Assembly: GCF_018998565.1 (NCBI RefSeq)
Contig: NZ_JAHNZO010000004.1
Coordinates: forward strand, 62,001 to 126,000
From: Paenibacillus oleatilyticus
GTDB lineage: Bacteria > Bacillota > Bacilli > Paenibacillales > NBRC-103111
Length of the DNA: 64,000 nucleotides
Reading direction: 5' to 3'
The position numbers and the translations under genes are program-made. The notes below the pieces were generated by a model. The model was not told the origin of the DNA and made no database searches. It was given only the letters and a program-made list of their open reading frames with translations. This document shows, one piece after another, positions 1-9,530 of this stretch (positions are counted from its first letter, which is position 1; every line of letters starts with the position of its first letter).

Positions 1-2946
1 GGCCGCCAAGTAGCGGTTCACCTCGTCCAGTTGCTTGGTCGGGTTATGAAACTGTGCCTTGCGCTTATCGATTTTAACTTGTTTCACGATACGTCCCAGG
101 TTGTCGATGACGGTCACGCTCTCATCCCTGGCTTTCTCAATCCGATCTGTCGGATAATAAGGCGACCCTCCCCAAGCGGATTGACCAAGCTCAAACAGCT
201 CGTTGAAGCCAATCTGGACATAGAACCTCCCAGTGACGGATAGCTCGGCCGCATCCGGCCTTTTGATCACGTCCATACTATCGGCCTTCTCTTGCACCTT
301 AAGACAAATGCGAAACTTGCTGTTGCTCCAAATCTGATCATCCACCACTCCGGATGGTTTCTGGGTTGCCAAGATCAAATGAATGCCCAAGCTTCTGCCG
401 ATACGTGCTGCGCTAACCAGCTGCTCCATGAATTCAGGCTGCTGTGTCTTCAATTCCGCGAACTCGTCCGAAACGATAAACAAGTGCTGCAGCGGCTCCA
501 TGACTTTCCCGTCCCGGCACAGCCTCTGATACTTGTAGATGTCCATGTTGCTCATGTTCAACCGCTTGCTCGTTTCGCTAAAGATCGCTTGTCTTCGCTT
601 TAGCTCGCTTTGGATGGAAATCAACGACCGCTTAACCGCCGCGCCGTCTAAGTTCGTAATCGTTCCCGCCAGATGAGGCAAATTCGCAAAGGCACCGGCC
701 ATACCGCCGCCTTTGTAGTCGATCAGAATAAAAGCGACCTCATGCGGATGATAGTTCACGGCGAGCGAAAGAATGAACGTCATAATCAATTCGCTTTTCC
801 CGGAGCCAGTCATCCCCGCAATCAAGCCATGCGGACCATGATATTTCTCATGCAAGTCCAGGTAAAACCGTTCACCGGTCGTATCCACCCCGATCGGGGT
901 TTGGAGCGACAAGGTAGGATCATGATCCCGCCACCTCGTCAGCGCATTCAGATGCTCGACCTTGCCTACCTCGAACAAGTCCAGAAATGTCAGCATGGCA
1001 GGCAGTTCATAACCCGCTCCCGAAGTATCCAGTTGAATATTGGCCAATTGCACGGCAAGCCGGAGCTCGTCCTGAATAATATACGGATGAGGCTGAAACG
1101 CAATATGCTTCCCGGAGGTGTCGTCCTTGTCATATATTTTCGAATGACTTCCCTCAAAATCCACGACAAGCGAGCACTCTTTGGGCAAGTTTTTCAACTC
1201 GTCATACAGATGGATCACGCTAAGGCCTATATTATTTTTGTGCTTCCTGATACCATTCATCATCTCCGCCTTGCCGGCCAGGCTCTTATCGATTGCGAAG
1301 ATGACGTAGTGCGGCACGACCTCCTTAAGCTCTTCCTCCGCAGCTATGTTCTCTCTTCGGGCGATTTCTTTTTCGAAAAAGACGGAAAGCTCCTTTACCT
1401 CACCCGGCTCCGTCGCAATAAAGCGAATGGACTTATCGTCGCTCCAAACGTGAGGCAGCCATTTTACGAACTCCCACGTTTTCCCTTCCTTCTTGTCATA
1501 GATAAAAACAAGCTTTAATTCATCATAACTATGGAGCGCCGCAAGCTGGACGATTAACCCTTTGACCGCATCGACAACTTCAACTCTCGTGCCGATCATC
1601 CCGCTAATCCAATCCTCCGTTAGCGAAAACGGTATAGGAACCTGCTCCAGCATTTTCGGCTCCTCCATGAGCCGATACAGCTCCTCTTGAAGCCCGTCGT
1701 CTTCGAGGGAAAATCTTCTCTCCGGAAATTTCAGCACAACCTGGAGCGGCACATTGCCCAATCCAAGGCGAACCTTCAAAAAATCGTTTTGTCTGCGGGT
1801 CCGCTCCCATAAGGTACGCTTGCGCAGCTTGATTCGCGAAACGCACTCCTCAAGGGTAATCAGATTTTCATGCAGGACCTGGCGCTGGCTTTCTCCAACA
1901 TCCCTTATCCTCTCTCGAACCTCTTGAATATAACGCTTGTATTTTTCTCGCCGAATTCTCTCCTGCTTGAGTCTCTTCTTAGCTTCGTGGCGTCTCGTCA
2001 AAACGGGCCATAGAATCGTACCCAGCAGGACGCTGAAGGACATGACAAGGGTAGGCATCGCATTCATGATTTTGCCGTTGGATTGCAGTGCATTATGCAG
2101 AGAATAAAGCCCTGTGAACAAGGAGGCCATGCCCATCGTAATGGACGGACCGAGCATGAGCATAAGCGGAGTTTGTTCCAGATTCACCTGGGGCGGCGGA
2201 GCGTCGATCTTGATCTCGACACGGTCGATTTCCCTGATAAACCTTGGAGAACGGTAAAACAAATCGCCTTCCGGTACCTCTTCGTCGATTTCATCCTCCG
2301 TATTCGGGACCCCAGGATATGGTTTAACGCATGGTCTAAGAACATTAGGATTACAGCTCACCTGGCCGTCCGGATTATTCATGGCAATGAATCCGCTGCC
2401 GACAATGATCTTCAAGCCGATGATATAGATCGTATCTCCGAATTTAAGGATCTGCTCCGTCGTCCGCTTCCCGTTCACAAACGTTCCGTTCGAGCTGCCC
2501 GTATCCCGAATGGCGATCGACGTTTCGGAAATGAACAGCTCCGCATGAACGGAGGACGTATACCTGTTCGCGTACCTGATCTCGCAGCCGTCCGCTCGAC
2601 CGATCTTTATTTTCCCTCTACCGGGCAAGCTGAACCTTTGGAATACTTTACGGTCGGCAGACACCGGTTCGGCGAACAAAATCGCAATTTCATCCGTTTT
2701 CTTCAGAAGGATGCTATAGATGGTCAGGGGCTCGACGGCAAGCTCCTTTATTTTGCGGCTCCCGGCATCCAGGATGACCGCATGCTGATTCGACTTGAGA
2801 ATCCATTGGCCGTCCACGCCTTCGACCCCGATCACCCGTTCCTCATACCCCAGAAGGTCCGTTTGAGTGACCCAATACTGCCCGGACTTCTTGTCAGGCA
2901 GCACGCATGTATGGATTTCATTTTCCTTTAGCAAGGATAGCTGCAT
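1..2946 (-). CDS. essC: type VII secretion ATPase EssC (5' part, runs off the window)
   Basis: Membrane-bound FtsK/SpoIIIE-type ATPase that drives ESX/type VII export. 982 residues are visible and the C-terminus lies beyond base 1. Reading the minus strand gives an N-terminal forkhead-associated region (about 100-185) with the GSSNGTFVNG motif, two membrane segments (about 261-282 and 295-315), a basic coiled linker, then the first FtsK domain with Walker A GMTGSGKSE near residue 710 and the downstream FIVSDEFAEL Walker B strand. The usual family length is about 1,480 residues, so the second and third ATPase domains are missing only because of the window edge. The ATG at 2946 follows AAGGAGAG at good spacing. 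FHA-TM-TM-FtsK order is the EssC arrangement rather than SpoIIIE. No other T7SS gene is visible here. Confidence 0.95.
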   Translation of the reverse strand, partial: MQLSLLKENEIHTCVLPDKKSGQYWVTQTDLLGYEERVIGVEGVDGQWILKSNQHAVILDAGSRKIKELAVEPLTIYSILLKKTDEIAILFAEPVSADRKVFQRFSLPGRGKIKIGRADGCEIRYANRYTSSVHAELFISETSIAIRDTGSSNGTFVNGKRTTEQILKFGDTIYIIGLKIIVGSGFIAMNNPDGQVSCNPNVLRPCVKPYPGVPNTEDEIDEEVPEGDLFYRSPRFIREIDRVEIKIDAPPPQVNLEQTPLMLMLGPSITMGMASLFTGLYSLHNALQSNGKIMNAMPTLVMSFSVLLGTILWPVLTRRHEAKKRLKQERIRREKYKRYIQEVRERIRDVGESQRQVLHENLITLEECVSRIKLRKRTLWERTRRQNDFLKVRLGLGNVPLQVVLKFPERRFSLEDDGLQEELYRLMEEPKMLEQVPIPFSLTEDWISGMIGTRVEVVDAVKGLIVQLAALHSYDELKLVFIYDKKEGKTWEFVKWLPHVWSDDKSIRFIATEPGEVKELSVFFEKEIARRENIAAEEELKEVVPHYVIFAIDKSLAGKAEMMNGIRKHKNNIGLSVIHLYDELKNLPKECSLVVDFEGSHSKIYDKDDTSGKHIAFQPHPYIIQDELRLAVQLANIQLDTSGAGYELPAMLTFLDLFEVGKVEHLNALTRWRDHDPTLSLQTPIGVDTTGERFYLDLHEKYHGPHGLIAGMTGSGKSELIMTFILSLAVNYHPHEVAFILIDYKGGGMAGAFANLPHLAGTITNLDGAAVKRSLISIQSELKRRQAIFSETSKRLNMSNMDIYKYQRLCRDGKVMEPLQHLFIVSDEFAELKTQQPEFMEQLVSAARIGRSLGIHLILATQKPSGVVDDQIWSNSKFRICLKVQEKADSMDVIKRPDAAELSVTGRFYVQIGFNELFELGQSAWGGSPYYPTDRIEKARDESVTVIDNLGRIVKQVKIDKRKAQFHNPTKQLDEVNRYLAA

Positions 2947-3013
2947 GGGTCACTCTCCTTCTTACGAACAGATGATCGGATGAAATATTACAAAATTTTC
3001 TATTTCAGAGCAC

Positions 3014-3060
3014 AAAAAAACCGCCCTATCCATGGCCAAATACACATGAATAAGGCGGTG
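3014..3060 (-). terminator. intrinsic terminator in the essC leader
   Basis: On the minus strand ACCGCCTTAT and ATAGGGCGGT form a 10-bp stem (one mismatch) followed by seven U. It lies between a good promoter (3085-3113) and essC, so it would stop transcription before the gene unless it is bypassed. Confidence 0.6.
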
Positions 3061-3084
3061 CTTCCGCTTTCGATCATTGGTTGT

Positions 3085-3113
3085 ATAGTATCATTTTCTC
3101 CCAAAATCTGCAA
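3085..3113 (-). promoter_or_regulatory. sigma-A type promoter upstream of essC
   Basis: Minus strand TTGCAG (3108-3113), 17-nt spacer, TACTAT (3085-3090). Predicted start is near 3078, only about 18 nt before the leader hairpin, giving a transcript of roughly 65 nt if terminated. Confidence 0.5.
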
Positions 3114-3307
3114 TAGGGATTTTTATTCGACAAACATATCAATACGCTGGATGTCACAGAAATTAATAGAAACTTTATACAAAAAAACGACGTAACGGCT
3201 GCGAAACGGGCTGGAATAAGAAGGAATTTACCAATGGATTGTCGAATTGATTTTATTCTGAAAAGCATATCCAATATAAAAATAGCATAGCCGAGGGGGC
3301 TCGTACG

Positions 3308-5005
3308 ATGCGCTGGACTGTCAGTAGAAAGCTTGCTTTGGGATTCATTACCATGTTGCTTCTTACTACCATCACCGCCGTTCTTGCTTTAAACCGAATG
3401 ATGTTTATCCAAAACCGCGTTGAGCAGGTTACCGAAAACTCGATGCCTAAGGTGAAAGAAATCAACCGGATTTATTTTGAGACAGAGCATGTGCTTAACC
3501 TGGTGTTCCGCCACAAAGACAGTACCGATGCTGCGGCGCGCAAAACCCTCGAGGATGAAATCGGCACAAGCTACGCCTTGGTCGAATCGACCGTGCAGCA
3601 GTACGAGTCCCAGATCACGGCCGACGAAGAACGAAGCAACTTTGCTTCCTTCAAGGGAAGTTGGGACGAATTCAAAAAGAACACGCAAAGAACGTTAGTC
3701 ACCAGCCGCAGCAACCCCCAGCAAGCCATGATCCTGATCGATGCCGGCCACCGTATTTTCGACGAAATGCAAAAGCATTTGACCAGTCTGGTCGAATGGA
3801 ACCACAAGCAGGCTGAAACCTCCGCACTGGAAGCAAAAAAAGCATATAAGGATAGCCTGATCTGGGTATATGTCATTCTCGGGATCAGCGTGGCTGTCGC
3901 GTTCGGAATCAGCACGTTGTTCCTCCTCCTGATTGCCCGCCCGCTGCGTCTGGTTACCGGCAGTATCGTACGGGTCGCAGACGGCGACCTGACCGTTCCG
4001 CCGCTGTCCGTGAAAAGCCGCGATGAAATCGGCCAGTTGGCCGACGCTCTGAACCGCATGGTCCGCGAGCTTCATACGGCGATCAGCCGCTCTTCGGAAG
4101 CTTCGCACCAGGTCACGCAGTTGGCCGATTCGCTGGCGGCCGATGCCAGCCAAACAACGATCGCCGCGCAGCAGATTGCCGACGCCTCCCGTCAGGTAGC
4201 CGGAGGAGCGCAGGCACAGCTGACGACCTCGAAAGAAACCGCCGTCGTCATGGAAGAAATGGCCGCAGGGATCGGCCGGATTTCGGAGGCAACCTCGGAC
4301 ATGGCGGAGCAGTTCCAAACGACAGCCGCCAATGCGGTGAAAGGCACGGAGTCGATGGACGAAGCGGAAGAGCAGATGAACGCCATTTCCACAACAACCA
4401 CGCAGACCTCGGAACGCATGGAACGGTTGAGCAAACGATCCGACGAAATCGGAGGGATTGTGAAATTGATCTCCGAAATCGCTTATCAGACGAATTTGCT
4501 GGCCTTGAACGCTTCGATTGAAGCGGCAAGAGCCGGAGAAAGCGGCAAAGGCTTCGCGGTCGTCGCCGCCGAGGTGAAGAAGCTGGCCACCCAATCCGAA
4601 GCGGCCGCCAAGGACATTACCCAGCGCATCCGCTTGATTCAAGAGGAAACGAAAGAAACGGCCGGAGCGATCCGCGAGGTTACGGAGCAGGTCACGGCAG
4701 GCATTCATCTGGTGAGCGACTCCGGCCGCAGCTTCCGGGACATCGCCGCTTCGATCGAGCAGTTGAACGGACATATTCAGGAAGTGTCCGCCACGGCGGA
4801 AGAAATGGCGGCGACCACCGAGCAGATTACCGCCTCGGTCACGTCCACGGCGATGATCGCCCAGACCTCCAGCGACAGCACGGAAAGCGTCGCCGCCGCT
4901 TCCAACGAGCAGTTCGCATCGATGGAACGCATCTCCGGCAGCGCCGAGTCGCTGACACTGCTTGCGGGAGAGCTTCGCGAGAGTATCCGCCGCTTCCGGC
5001 TGTAG
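3308..5005 (+). CDS. methyl-accepting chemotaxis protein
   Basis: Transmembrane chemoreceptor of 565 residues that would signal to CheA/CheW. It has TM1 (about 8-27), an extracellular four-helix-bundle-type ligand region (about 30-183), TM2 (about 185-212), HAMP (about 213-265) and a long signalling coiled coil. The conserved tip is plain near 390 ([20 protein letters not shown]), followed by [15 protein letters not shown]. The C-terminus lacks a CheR-tethering pentapeptide. The ATG follows GAGGGGG. It is monocistronic: the next gene is convergent, and the only nearby terminator (5016-5047) has its U-run on the minus strand. The ligand cannot be predicted. Confidence 0.93.
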   Translation: MRWTVSRKLALGFITMLLLTTITAVLALNRMMFIQNRVEQVTENSMPKVKEINRIYFETEHVLNLVFRHKDSTDAAARKTLEDEIGTSYALVESTVQQYESQITADEERSNFASFKGSWDEFKKNTQRTLVTSRSNPQQAMILIDAGHRIFDEMQKHLTSLVEWNHKQAETSALEAKKAYKDSLIWVYVILGISVAVAFGISTLFLLLIARPLRLVTGSIVRVADGDLTVPPLSVKSRDEIGQLADALNRMVRELHTAISRSSEASHQVTQLADSLAADASQTTIAAQQIADASRQVAGGAQAQLTTSKETAVVMEEMAAGIGRISEATSDMAEQFQTTAANAVKGTESMDEAEEQMNAISTTTTQTSERMERLSKRSDEIGGIVKLISEIAYQTNLLALNASIEAARAGESGKGFAVVAAEVKKLATQSEAAAKDITQRIRLIQEETKETAGAIREVTEQVTAGIHLVSDSGRSFRDIAASIEQLNGHIQEVSATAEEMAATTEQITASVTSTAMIAQTSSDSTESVAAASNEQFASMERISGSAESLTLLAGELRESIRRFRL

Positions 5006-5015
5006 GGCTGTTCGC

Positions 5016-5047
5016 AAAAAAGCACCTGCTTTTGCAAGCAAGTGCTT
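5016..5047 (-). terminator. terminator of the ribokinase operon
   Basis: AAGCACCTGCTT and AAGCAAGTGCTT pair around a short loop; on the minus strand the hairpin is followed by a run of U (A-run at 5016-5021 on the plus strand). It ends the minus-strand operon 9 bp beyond the ribokinase stop. Confidence 0.75.
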
Positions 5048-5055
5048 AGGCCAAC

Positions 5056-5946
5056 CTATAATACTTCCGACAACATAGGGATCGCATCCTGCGCTCCCAA
5101 ACGGGTCACCGCAATGGACGAGGCGCGCTGGGCAATATCCACCGCTTCGTCCATGCTTTTGCCGGCGATGATCATCGCGGCCAGCGTACCGGAGAACGTG
5201 TCCCCGGCCGCCGTCGTGTCGATGGCTTCAACCTTGCGCGCTTCCTTGTAGACGTTCTCCGTTCCGTTATAATACACGATGCCCTTTTCTCCGAGCGTAA
5301 TGAGCGGATAACGAATCCCTTTGGCCCGCAGCTTATTCAATGCCTCCAAAGCATCGTCGGTGCTCCGGATCTCGACACCCGTGTAGATGCGGCATTCGAT
5401 TTCGTTCGGCGTAAAATAATCCACGCCCTGCAAAACTGCATCCTCGATCGGAACCGCAGGCGCCGGATTCAGGAAAATCGGCACTTGGCCTTTCACCAAA
5501 CGAATAACCTCGTAAACCGTCTCCATCGGAATTTCCAGCTGCAGCATGACGGCCGCAGCCGAAAGCAGCTCCTGCTGGTACCCTCGAATATATCCGGGAG
5601 AGACTTCGCTGTTGGCTCCGCCGTCGAGAATGATGCTGTTGTTTCCGTTGCATACGGTGATGGCGGCCACGCCCGTCGTCACGTTCTGCTCGCCCTTGAG
5701 GAAGTCCGTGCGCACACCGAAGCCGCTAAGCCGATCAATTAGGGACTGGCCGAAAATATCGTCGCCCACCTTCCCCATAAACCACGTTTCGGCGCCCATC
5801 TTGGCGCAAGCGACCGCTTGATTGGCCCCTTTGCCGCCGGGAGCGAGGAAAAATCCGTCGCCCCGCATCGTCTCCCCGATTTCGGGAAGACGGCTCGTCC
5901 GCATGACCATATCCATATTTGCACTGCCAACAACCATAATTTTCAT
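5056..5946 (-). CDS. rbsK: ribokinase (PfkB family)
   Basis: PfkB-family sugar kinase, 296 residues, the normal ribokinase length; expected to phosphorylate ribose at O5 with ATP in the cytosol. The N-terminal signature (GGKGANQAVA, about 37-46) and the C-terminal catalytic signature DTTAAGDTFSG (about 242-252) are present, with the catalytic Asp in AAGD. It is the last gene of the minus-strand operon, 42 bp after an ADP-ribosylglycohydrolase-family gene. That context supports ribose as substrate, liberated from a ribosylated compound. Other PfkB substrates such as deoxyribose or nucleosides cannot be excluded from sequence alone. Start chosen at the annotated-length ATG with an AGGGCGG-like site upstream. 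Confidence 0.88.
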   Translation of the reverse strand: MKIMVVGSANMDMVMRTSRLPEIGETMRGDGFFLAPGGKGANQAVACAKMGAETWFMGKVGDDIFGQSLIDRLSGFGVRTDFLKGEQNVTTGVAAITVCNGNNSIILDGGANSEVSPGYIRGYQQELLSAAAVMLQLEIPMETVYEVIRLVKGQVPIFLNPAPAVPIEDAVLQGVDYFTPNEIECRIYTGVEIRSTDDALEALNKLRAKGIRYPLITLGEKGIVYYNGTENVYKEARKVEAIDTTAAGDTFSGTLAAMIIAGKSMDEAVDIAQRASSIAVTRLGAQDAIPMLSEVL

Positions 5947-5988
5947 CGGATTCCGCCCTCTTCGTTACAAATTCACCGGACCGGACTT

Positions 5989-8094
5989 CTAGAGCTCCGT
6001 GACCCGGATATTGCTGTAGTAGGCTCTCGCCGCGCCAAGGGTGCTGACTCCGTACATGCCGTAGCCGAACGTACCGTCCGTATGCTGCAGGACTTGCTCC
6101 CCGTTGATGAACAGCGTGATGACCTGCCCTTGCACCGTCACCTTGAATTCATAGTTCTGACCAAACTGCCATGGGTAGCTGGCTCCGGTCAGTTTAGTAT
6201 AACCGAAATCGTTCAGGTAGAGGGAGACTTGATCTTTGCCGTCAAAGCCCGCGTGATACCCGCGCATCGCTCCTTGGGCGCGAACCGCCACCAGGTGCGA
6301 ATCGCCGATTTGCGGATTCAGGTCCAAGGTTACGGAATAATCCGTGGCAAAATAGTTCCCCGTATACGCTTCGCTAGGCTCGGCGGTCATCAGATACATC
6401 GAGCCGTCCACCAGACTCCAGGCGCCGTGATTATGGGCAAACGGCGTCACGCAGCCAAAATCGCCCGACTGTTTGCGGAAATCGATCGTGTAGTCCGCTT
6501 TGCCGGAAATCCGGAATTCGTCGATAAAGATGCGGCCCAGGCTTTTCGGCTTGCGCGTCGAATACGATTCGAGCACGATGCCGACCTCGTCGATCAGCTC
6601 GCCTTCCGAATCCGGGATGACGAACTCCACCTCTATCCACTCTTGATTTACGAGCTTGACATAGCCTTGGACGAGCTCCTTCTTGCTTTTGTGCAACCGG
6701 ACGTAAGGAGCAATGCCCATCGTTTCGTTGCCGCCCCATTGATCCAGATAAATGTTCATCGATACTTTCTGACCCGAATACGCTCTCGGCGCAAACGTCG
6801 GCGAATACCGCTCGTCGCTGAAGTCGGCGCGGGTGTAGTAGGGCTTATAAAAGACTTTCGACTTCTCGCCGCGGGTCATGCGGTCAAAGATAACTTCGAG
6901 CGAGCCGGTTCCGCGGAAAGCTTTCTCCGTCGAGTGCCGTGCCTGGCAGAAGAACGGATCGGATACCCGGATATTGTGCGTCGACCCCGGGAGCTCGAAA
7001 TCAAAATAAATGTCCCGTTCCGTAAAGCTGTCGACGATTTCCTGCGGGCACGGCTCCTTCGCCAGACGGTAACCCAAAATCGTCAATTCCTTGGCATACG
7101 TAGGAATATCCAAAATGTTCAGGTAGCCGGAGATACCCGACATCACGATGGAGTCATTGATCGGCTTGCGGTACTTGTCCGCGATGCCTTCCAGGCCGCA
7201 TGCGACGCCGAGCACGGTGCCGACGTTGCCCGCATTGCAATCGGTATCCCAGCCGCACATCGTGGCGATTTCCACCGTCCGGTTGAAGTCGCCCTGACCG
7301 TATATCATCGACAGCACGCAGACACCAGCATTTGGAATAATATGGCACACGCCGGTATATTTTTCGTAGCCCCAGTCTCTTTCGAGCATATCTCGGCAAG
7401 CCCGGAAGTCGTCCGGCTGCTGCGCGTGGAATTCCAGCACCGCTCTCGACACTCGCGCATAGAGGGAATCCGCCGGAATTTGAGCGAGCCCCGCTTCGAT
7501 AATCTCACGGATATCCGATGTTTCGAACGCTTTGGAGATCGCCGCGCAGAAAAATCTCGCGCCCAGCACCCCTTCGCCGTCGTGCGATACGCGGGCCGCA
7601 GCTTCGCCGAAATCGGCGGCTTTTTTCGGATTGCAGGGATTGACCAAGCCCCACGTATCGATGAAAATTTGCCCGCCGATCTGCTCGGCGATAATAAGCC
7701 CGTTCTGCTCGATGGAGCCGGATTGCGGGGCCGGAATTCCTTTTTTCAGGTTGATGTACGCCGTATGCTCCGTGCTGACGCCATAGCCGCCCCACCAGAA
7801 CATCCCGATGCCTTCACGGGCGTAGTTCAGCCAAGCGCGAGCCACGTCGTTCGGGGTAATATCGCGGTCGACCGCGTCGTCATACAAGGCCCGCAGAAAA
7901 TAGTACGGACCGTTCGCGTCGTCATCGGCAGCGAAGTTTTTGAATTCCTTCACGTAGTCCGTAATCTCGCCGTACGTATTTTTGATCCGCTCATAGGTCC
8001 AGATCGTCGGCTCCACCGGCGCGCCCAGCCTTATGCCGATATTCATGCCCAAATAACCTGCGTAAACTTTCTCTAAATAATTCGAAGGAATCAT
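5989..8094 (-). CDS. ADP-ribosylglycohydrolase-family protein with C-terminal sugar-binding-type domain
   Basis: 701 residues with two parts. The N-terminal half (about 1-340) is an ADP-ribosylglycohydrolase fold: GMNIGIRLGAP at the start, DDDANGPYYF near 55 and the metal-binding GWDTDCNAGNVG motif near 275. DraG-like enzymes use a di-metal centre to cleave N- or O-ribosyl bonds. The C-terminal third resembles a concanavalin-like sandwich (FTVTVQG-like strands ending in SNIRVTEL), suggesting carbohydrate binding. No signal peptide is seen, so it is cytosolic. The ATG at 8094 has AAAGGCGG at 10 nt; the frame is open further upstream but has no ribosome site. It probably releases a ribose for the downstream ribokinase. 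The actual substrate is unknown. Confidence 0.82.
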   Translation of the reverse strand: MIPSNYLEKVYAGYLGMNIGIRLGAPVEPTIWTYERIKNTYGEITDYVKEFKNFAADDDANGPYYFLRALYDDAVDRDITPNDVARAWLNYAREGIGMFWWGGYGVSTEHTAYINLKKGIPAPQSGSIEQNGLIIAEQIGGQIFIDTWGLVNPCNPKKAADFGEAAARVSHDGEGVLGARFFCAAISKAFETSDIREIIEAGLAQIPADSLYARVSRAVLEFHAQQPDDFRACRDMLERDWGYEKYTGVCHIIPNAGVCVLSMIYGQGDFNRTVEIATMCGWDTDCNAGNVGTVLGVACGLEGIADKYRKPINDSIVMSGISGYLNILDIPTYAKELTILGYRLAKEPCPQEIVDSFTERDIYFDFELPGSTHNIRVSDPFFCQARHSTEKAFRGTGSLEVIFDRMTRGEKSKVFYKPYYTRADFSDERYSPTFAPRAYSGQKVSMNIYLDQWGGNETMGIAPYVRLHKSKKELVQGYVKLVNQEWIEVEFVIPDSEGELIDEVGIVLESYSTRKPKSLGRIFIDEFRISGKADYTIDFRKQSGDFGCVTPFAHNHGAWSLVDGSMYLMTAEPSEAYTGNYFATDYSVTLDLNPQIGDSHLVAVRAQGAMRGYHAGFDGKDQVSLYLNDFGYTKLTGASYPWQFGQNYEFKVTVQGQVITLFINGEQVLQHTDGTFGYGMYGVSTLGAARAYYSNIRVTEL

Positions 8095-8188
8095 GTTCCG
8101 TGCACCGCCTTTAAAATAATGAGCCTGGAAGGAGTCAAATTCGATAATAGATGTTACGTGGGGGCAGGGTATCCACTTCCGGTCACTC

Positions 8189-8245
8189 TTGTCCGCAGGA
8201 AATTTGGATTGGAAGCCGCTTACAGCGGACATTTCCCGCGGACAA
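8189..8245. repeat. 57-bp palindromic intergenic repeat
   Basis: TTGTCCGCAGGAAAT and ATTTCCCGCGGACAA are 15-bp arms with one mismatch. The 27-nt loop itself contains CCGC-TTACA-GCGG and another GCGGAC. It lies between the two ADP-ribosylglycohydrolase-family genes with no U-run, so it looks like a dispersed REP-type element or an mRNA-stabilising/processing stem rather than a terminator. Confidence 0.65.
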
Positions 8246-8311
8246 AGGCGAACGCTATCGCTCCTCCAGTCGATACCCCGCCTCTCGTATGTTTCTCTAT
8301 TATTGTAATGA

Positions 8312-9472
8312 TCACTTCTGGACTTCCAAAAACTTCTGCCGCTTGCTGTTCAATTCCAGATCCTCTTGAATAATCGCCGCGGCCGCTTCGATAAACCGGT
8401 CGCAGCTTCCCGCCATATCCTGCTTATTCACTTCTTCCAACACCACGATCTCGGCGTCCGGGATGGCCCGGACGCCCTGCATCGCGCCCAGAATCGCGCC
8501 GATCATGACGCCGATCGAATCCGTATCGCGGCCGGAGCTTACGCCGTCCTTGACCGCCTCCAGAAAATCGCCGTCGTGCAGGACCATGTACGCCAGCGCC
8601 AGCGGCAGCTCCTCGATGGAGAACAACCGGCTTGGCGTGTAATGATTGGAAGGGATGCCGACTTTATCAATGCTCCGGTTAACGTCGTCGCGCATCGGAG
8701 AGTAGACCGCCATCACTTCGTGTAAAGCATGGACGACCTTGTCCCGGTCCGCTTTATCCGCTTGCAGGAGCAGGGCCTTCTCGCAAAGCGCGTAAATGGC
8801 CCGCTTCGTGCCGTCCTTGGCGTAATACACCGCGGTTTCCGCCACATCATGGACCGTGACGCCCGGCTCGAACGCTTTGGCGACGCAGGAGGCCATCACA
8901 CCCGCCGCTTCCAGCCCGTAGCTGATTTGATGGCCGGAGGCGAACAAAATCGCTTCGTCGTACGCCCCCTTCGGGTTGCAGGCGTTCACGATGCCGACGG
9001 GAGCGATGTACATGGCCGCTCCGCAGTTGACCATATTGCCGTAACCGCCCTCGCGGGGCTCGCAGTTCGCAAGCACGTGCCGGTTGAAAATATGCTTCTC
9101 CGGATAAAACAACCGGTCCAAAATAAGCGCCTCACGGCCGAACTCCGGAATATATCTAGGTCGGAAGGCAATTTCCTTCACAAATTCGTTCGCCATATCG
9201 TAGGCGTCCAGATGCCGGCGCTCCGTGCAGTACACGTTCATCAGCGCCAGCGTCATGAGCGTGTCGTCCGTTACGATCCCCTGACCGCGCATTCGGCCGA
9301 GCCGCGACGTTTCCGGCCAATCCGCTTTCCACCATTTCGTCTTCGTCGTTTCGACACGGCCGTATTTTTCTTTAATTTGACCGTAGGTCATTTTCTCCAC
9401 GACCGCGCCCATCGCATCGCCATACGCCGTTCCGAAGACGACGCCTTTCACCCGATCCGCAAAAGACAGCAT
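8312..9472 (-). CDS. ADP-ribosylglycohydrolase family protein
   Basis: 386-residue DraG-type hydrolase. It shows the N-terminal GVVFGTAYGDAMGA motif, the metal-binding TDDT at about 68-71 and the C-terminal GRDTDSIGVMIGA motif near 320, all hallmarks of the family; metal-binding Asp residues are intact. Single-domain length is normal. Cytosolic. It lies between the binding protein gene (58 bp upstream) and the longer paralogue. Two members in one transporter operon suggest sequential or alternative hydrolysis of ribosylated substrates rather than reversal of protein ADP-ribosylation; that is inference. Start ATG follows GGGAGAGG. Confidence 0.88.
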   Translation of the reverse strand: MLSFADRVKGVVFGTAYGDAMGAVVEKMTYGQIKEKYGRVETTKTKWWKADWPETSRLGRMRGQGIVTDDTLMTLALMNVYCTERRHLDAYDMANEFVKEIAFRPRYIPEFGREALILDRLFYPEKHIFNRHVLANCEPREGGYGNMVNCGAAMYIAPVGIVNACNPKGAYDEAILFASGHQISYGLEAAGVMASCVAKAFEPGVTVHDVAETAVYYAKDGTKRAIYALCEKALLLQADKADRDKVVHALHEVMAVYSPMRDDVNRSIDKVGIPSNHYTPSRLFSIEELPLALAYMVLHDGDFLEAVKDGVSSGRDTDSIGVMIGAILGAMQGVRAIPDAEIVVLEEVNKQDMAGSCDRFIEAAAAIIQEDLELNSKRQKFLEVQK

Positions 9473-9530
9473 CGGTTCCTCTCCCCTCCGCAGGAAGTGC
9501 GAGGCCTCCGCCCCGCACTTGACCGGCCGT

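Noticed and set aside
3695..5041. 448-codon minus-strand open frame
   Set aside because: Antisense of the chemoreceptor; Arg/His/Gly-rich and no recognisable domain.
5818..8076. 752-codon plus-strand open frame
   Set aside because: Antisense shadow of the ADP-ribosylglycohydrolase-family gene; Arg/His-rich, no domain, no ribosome site.
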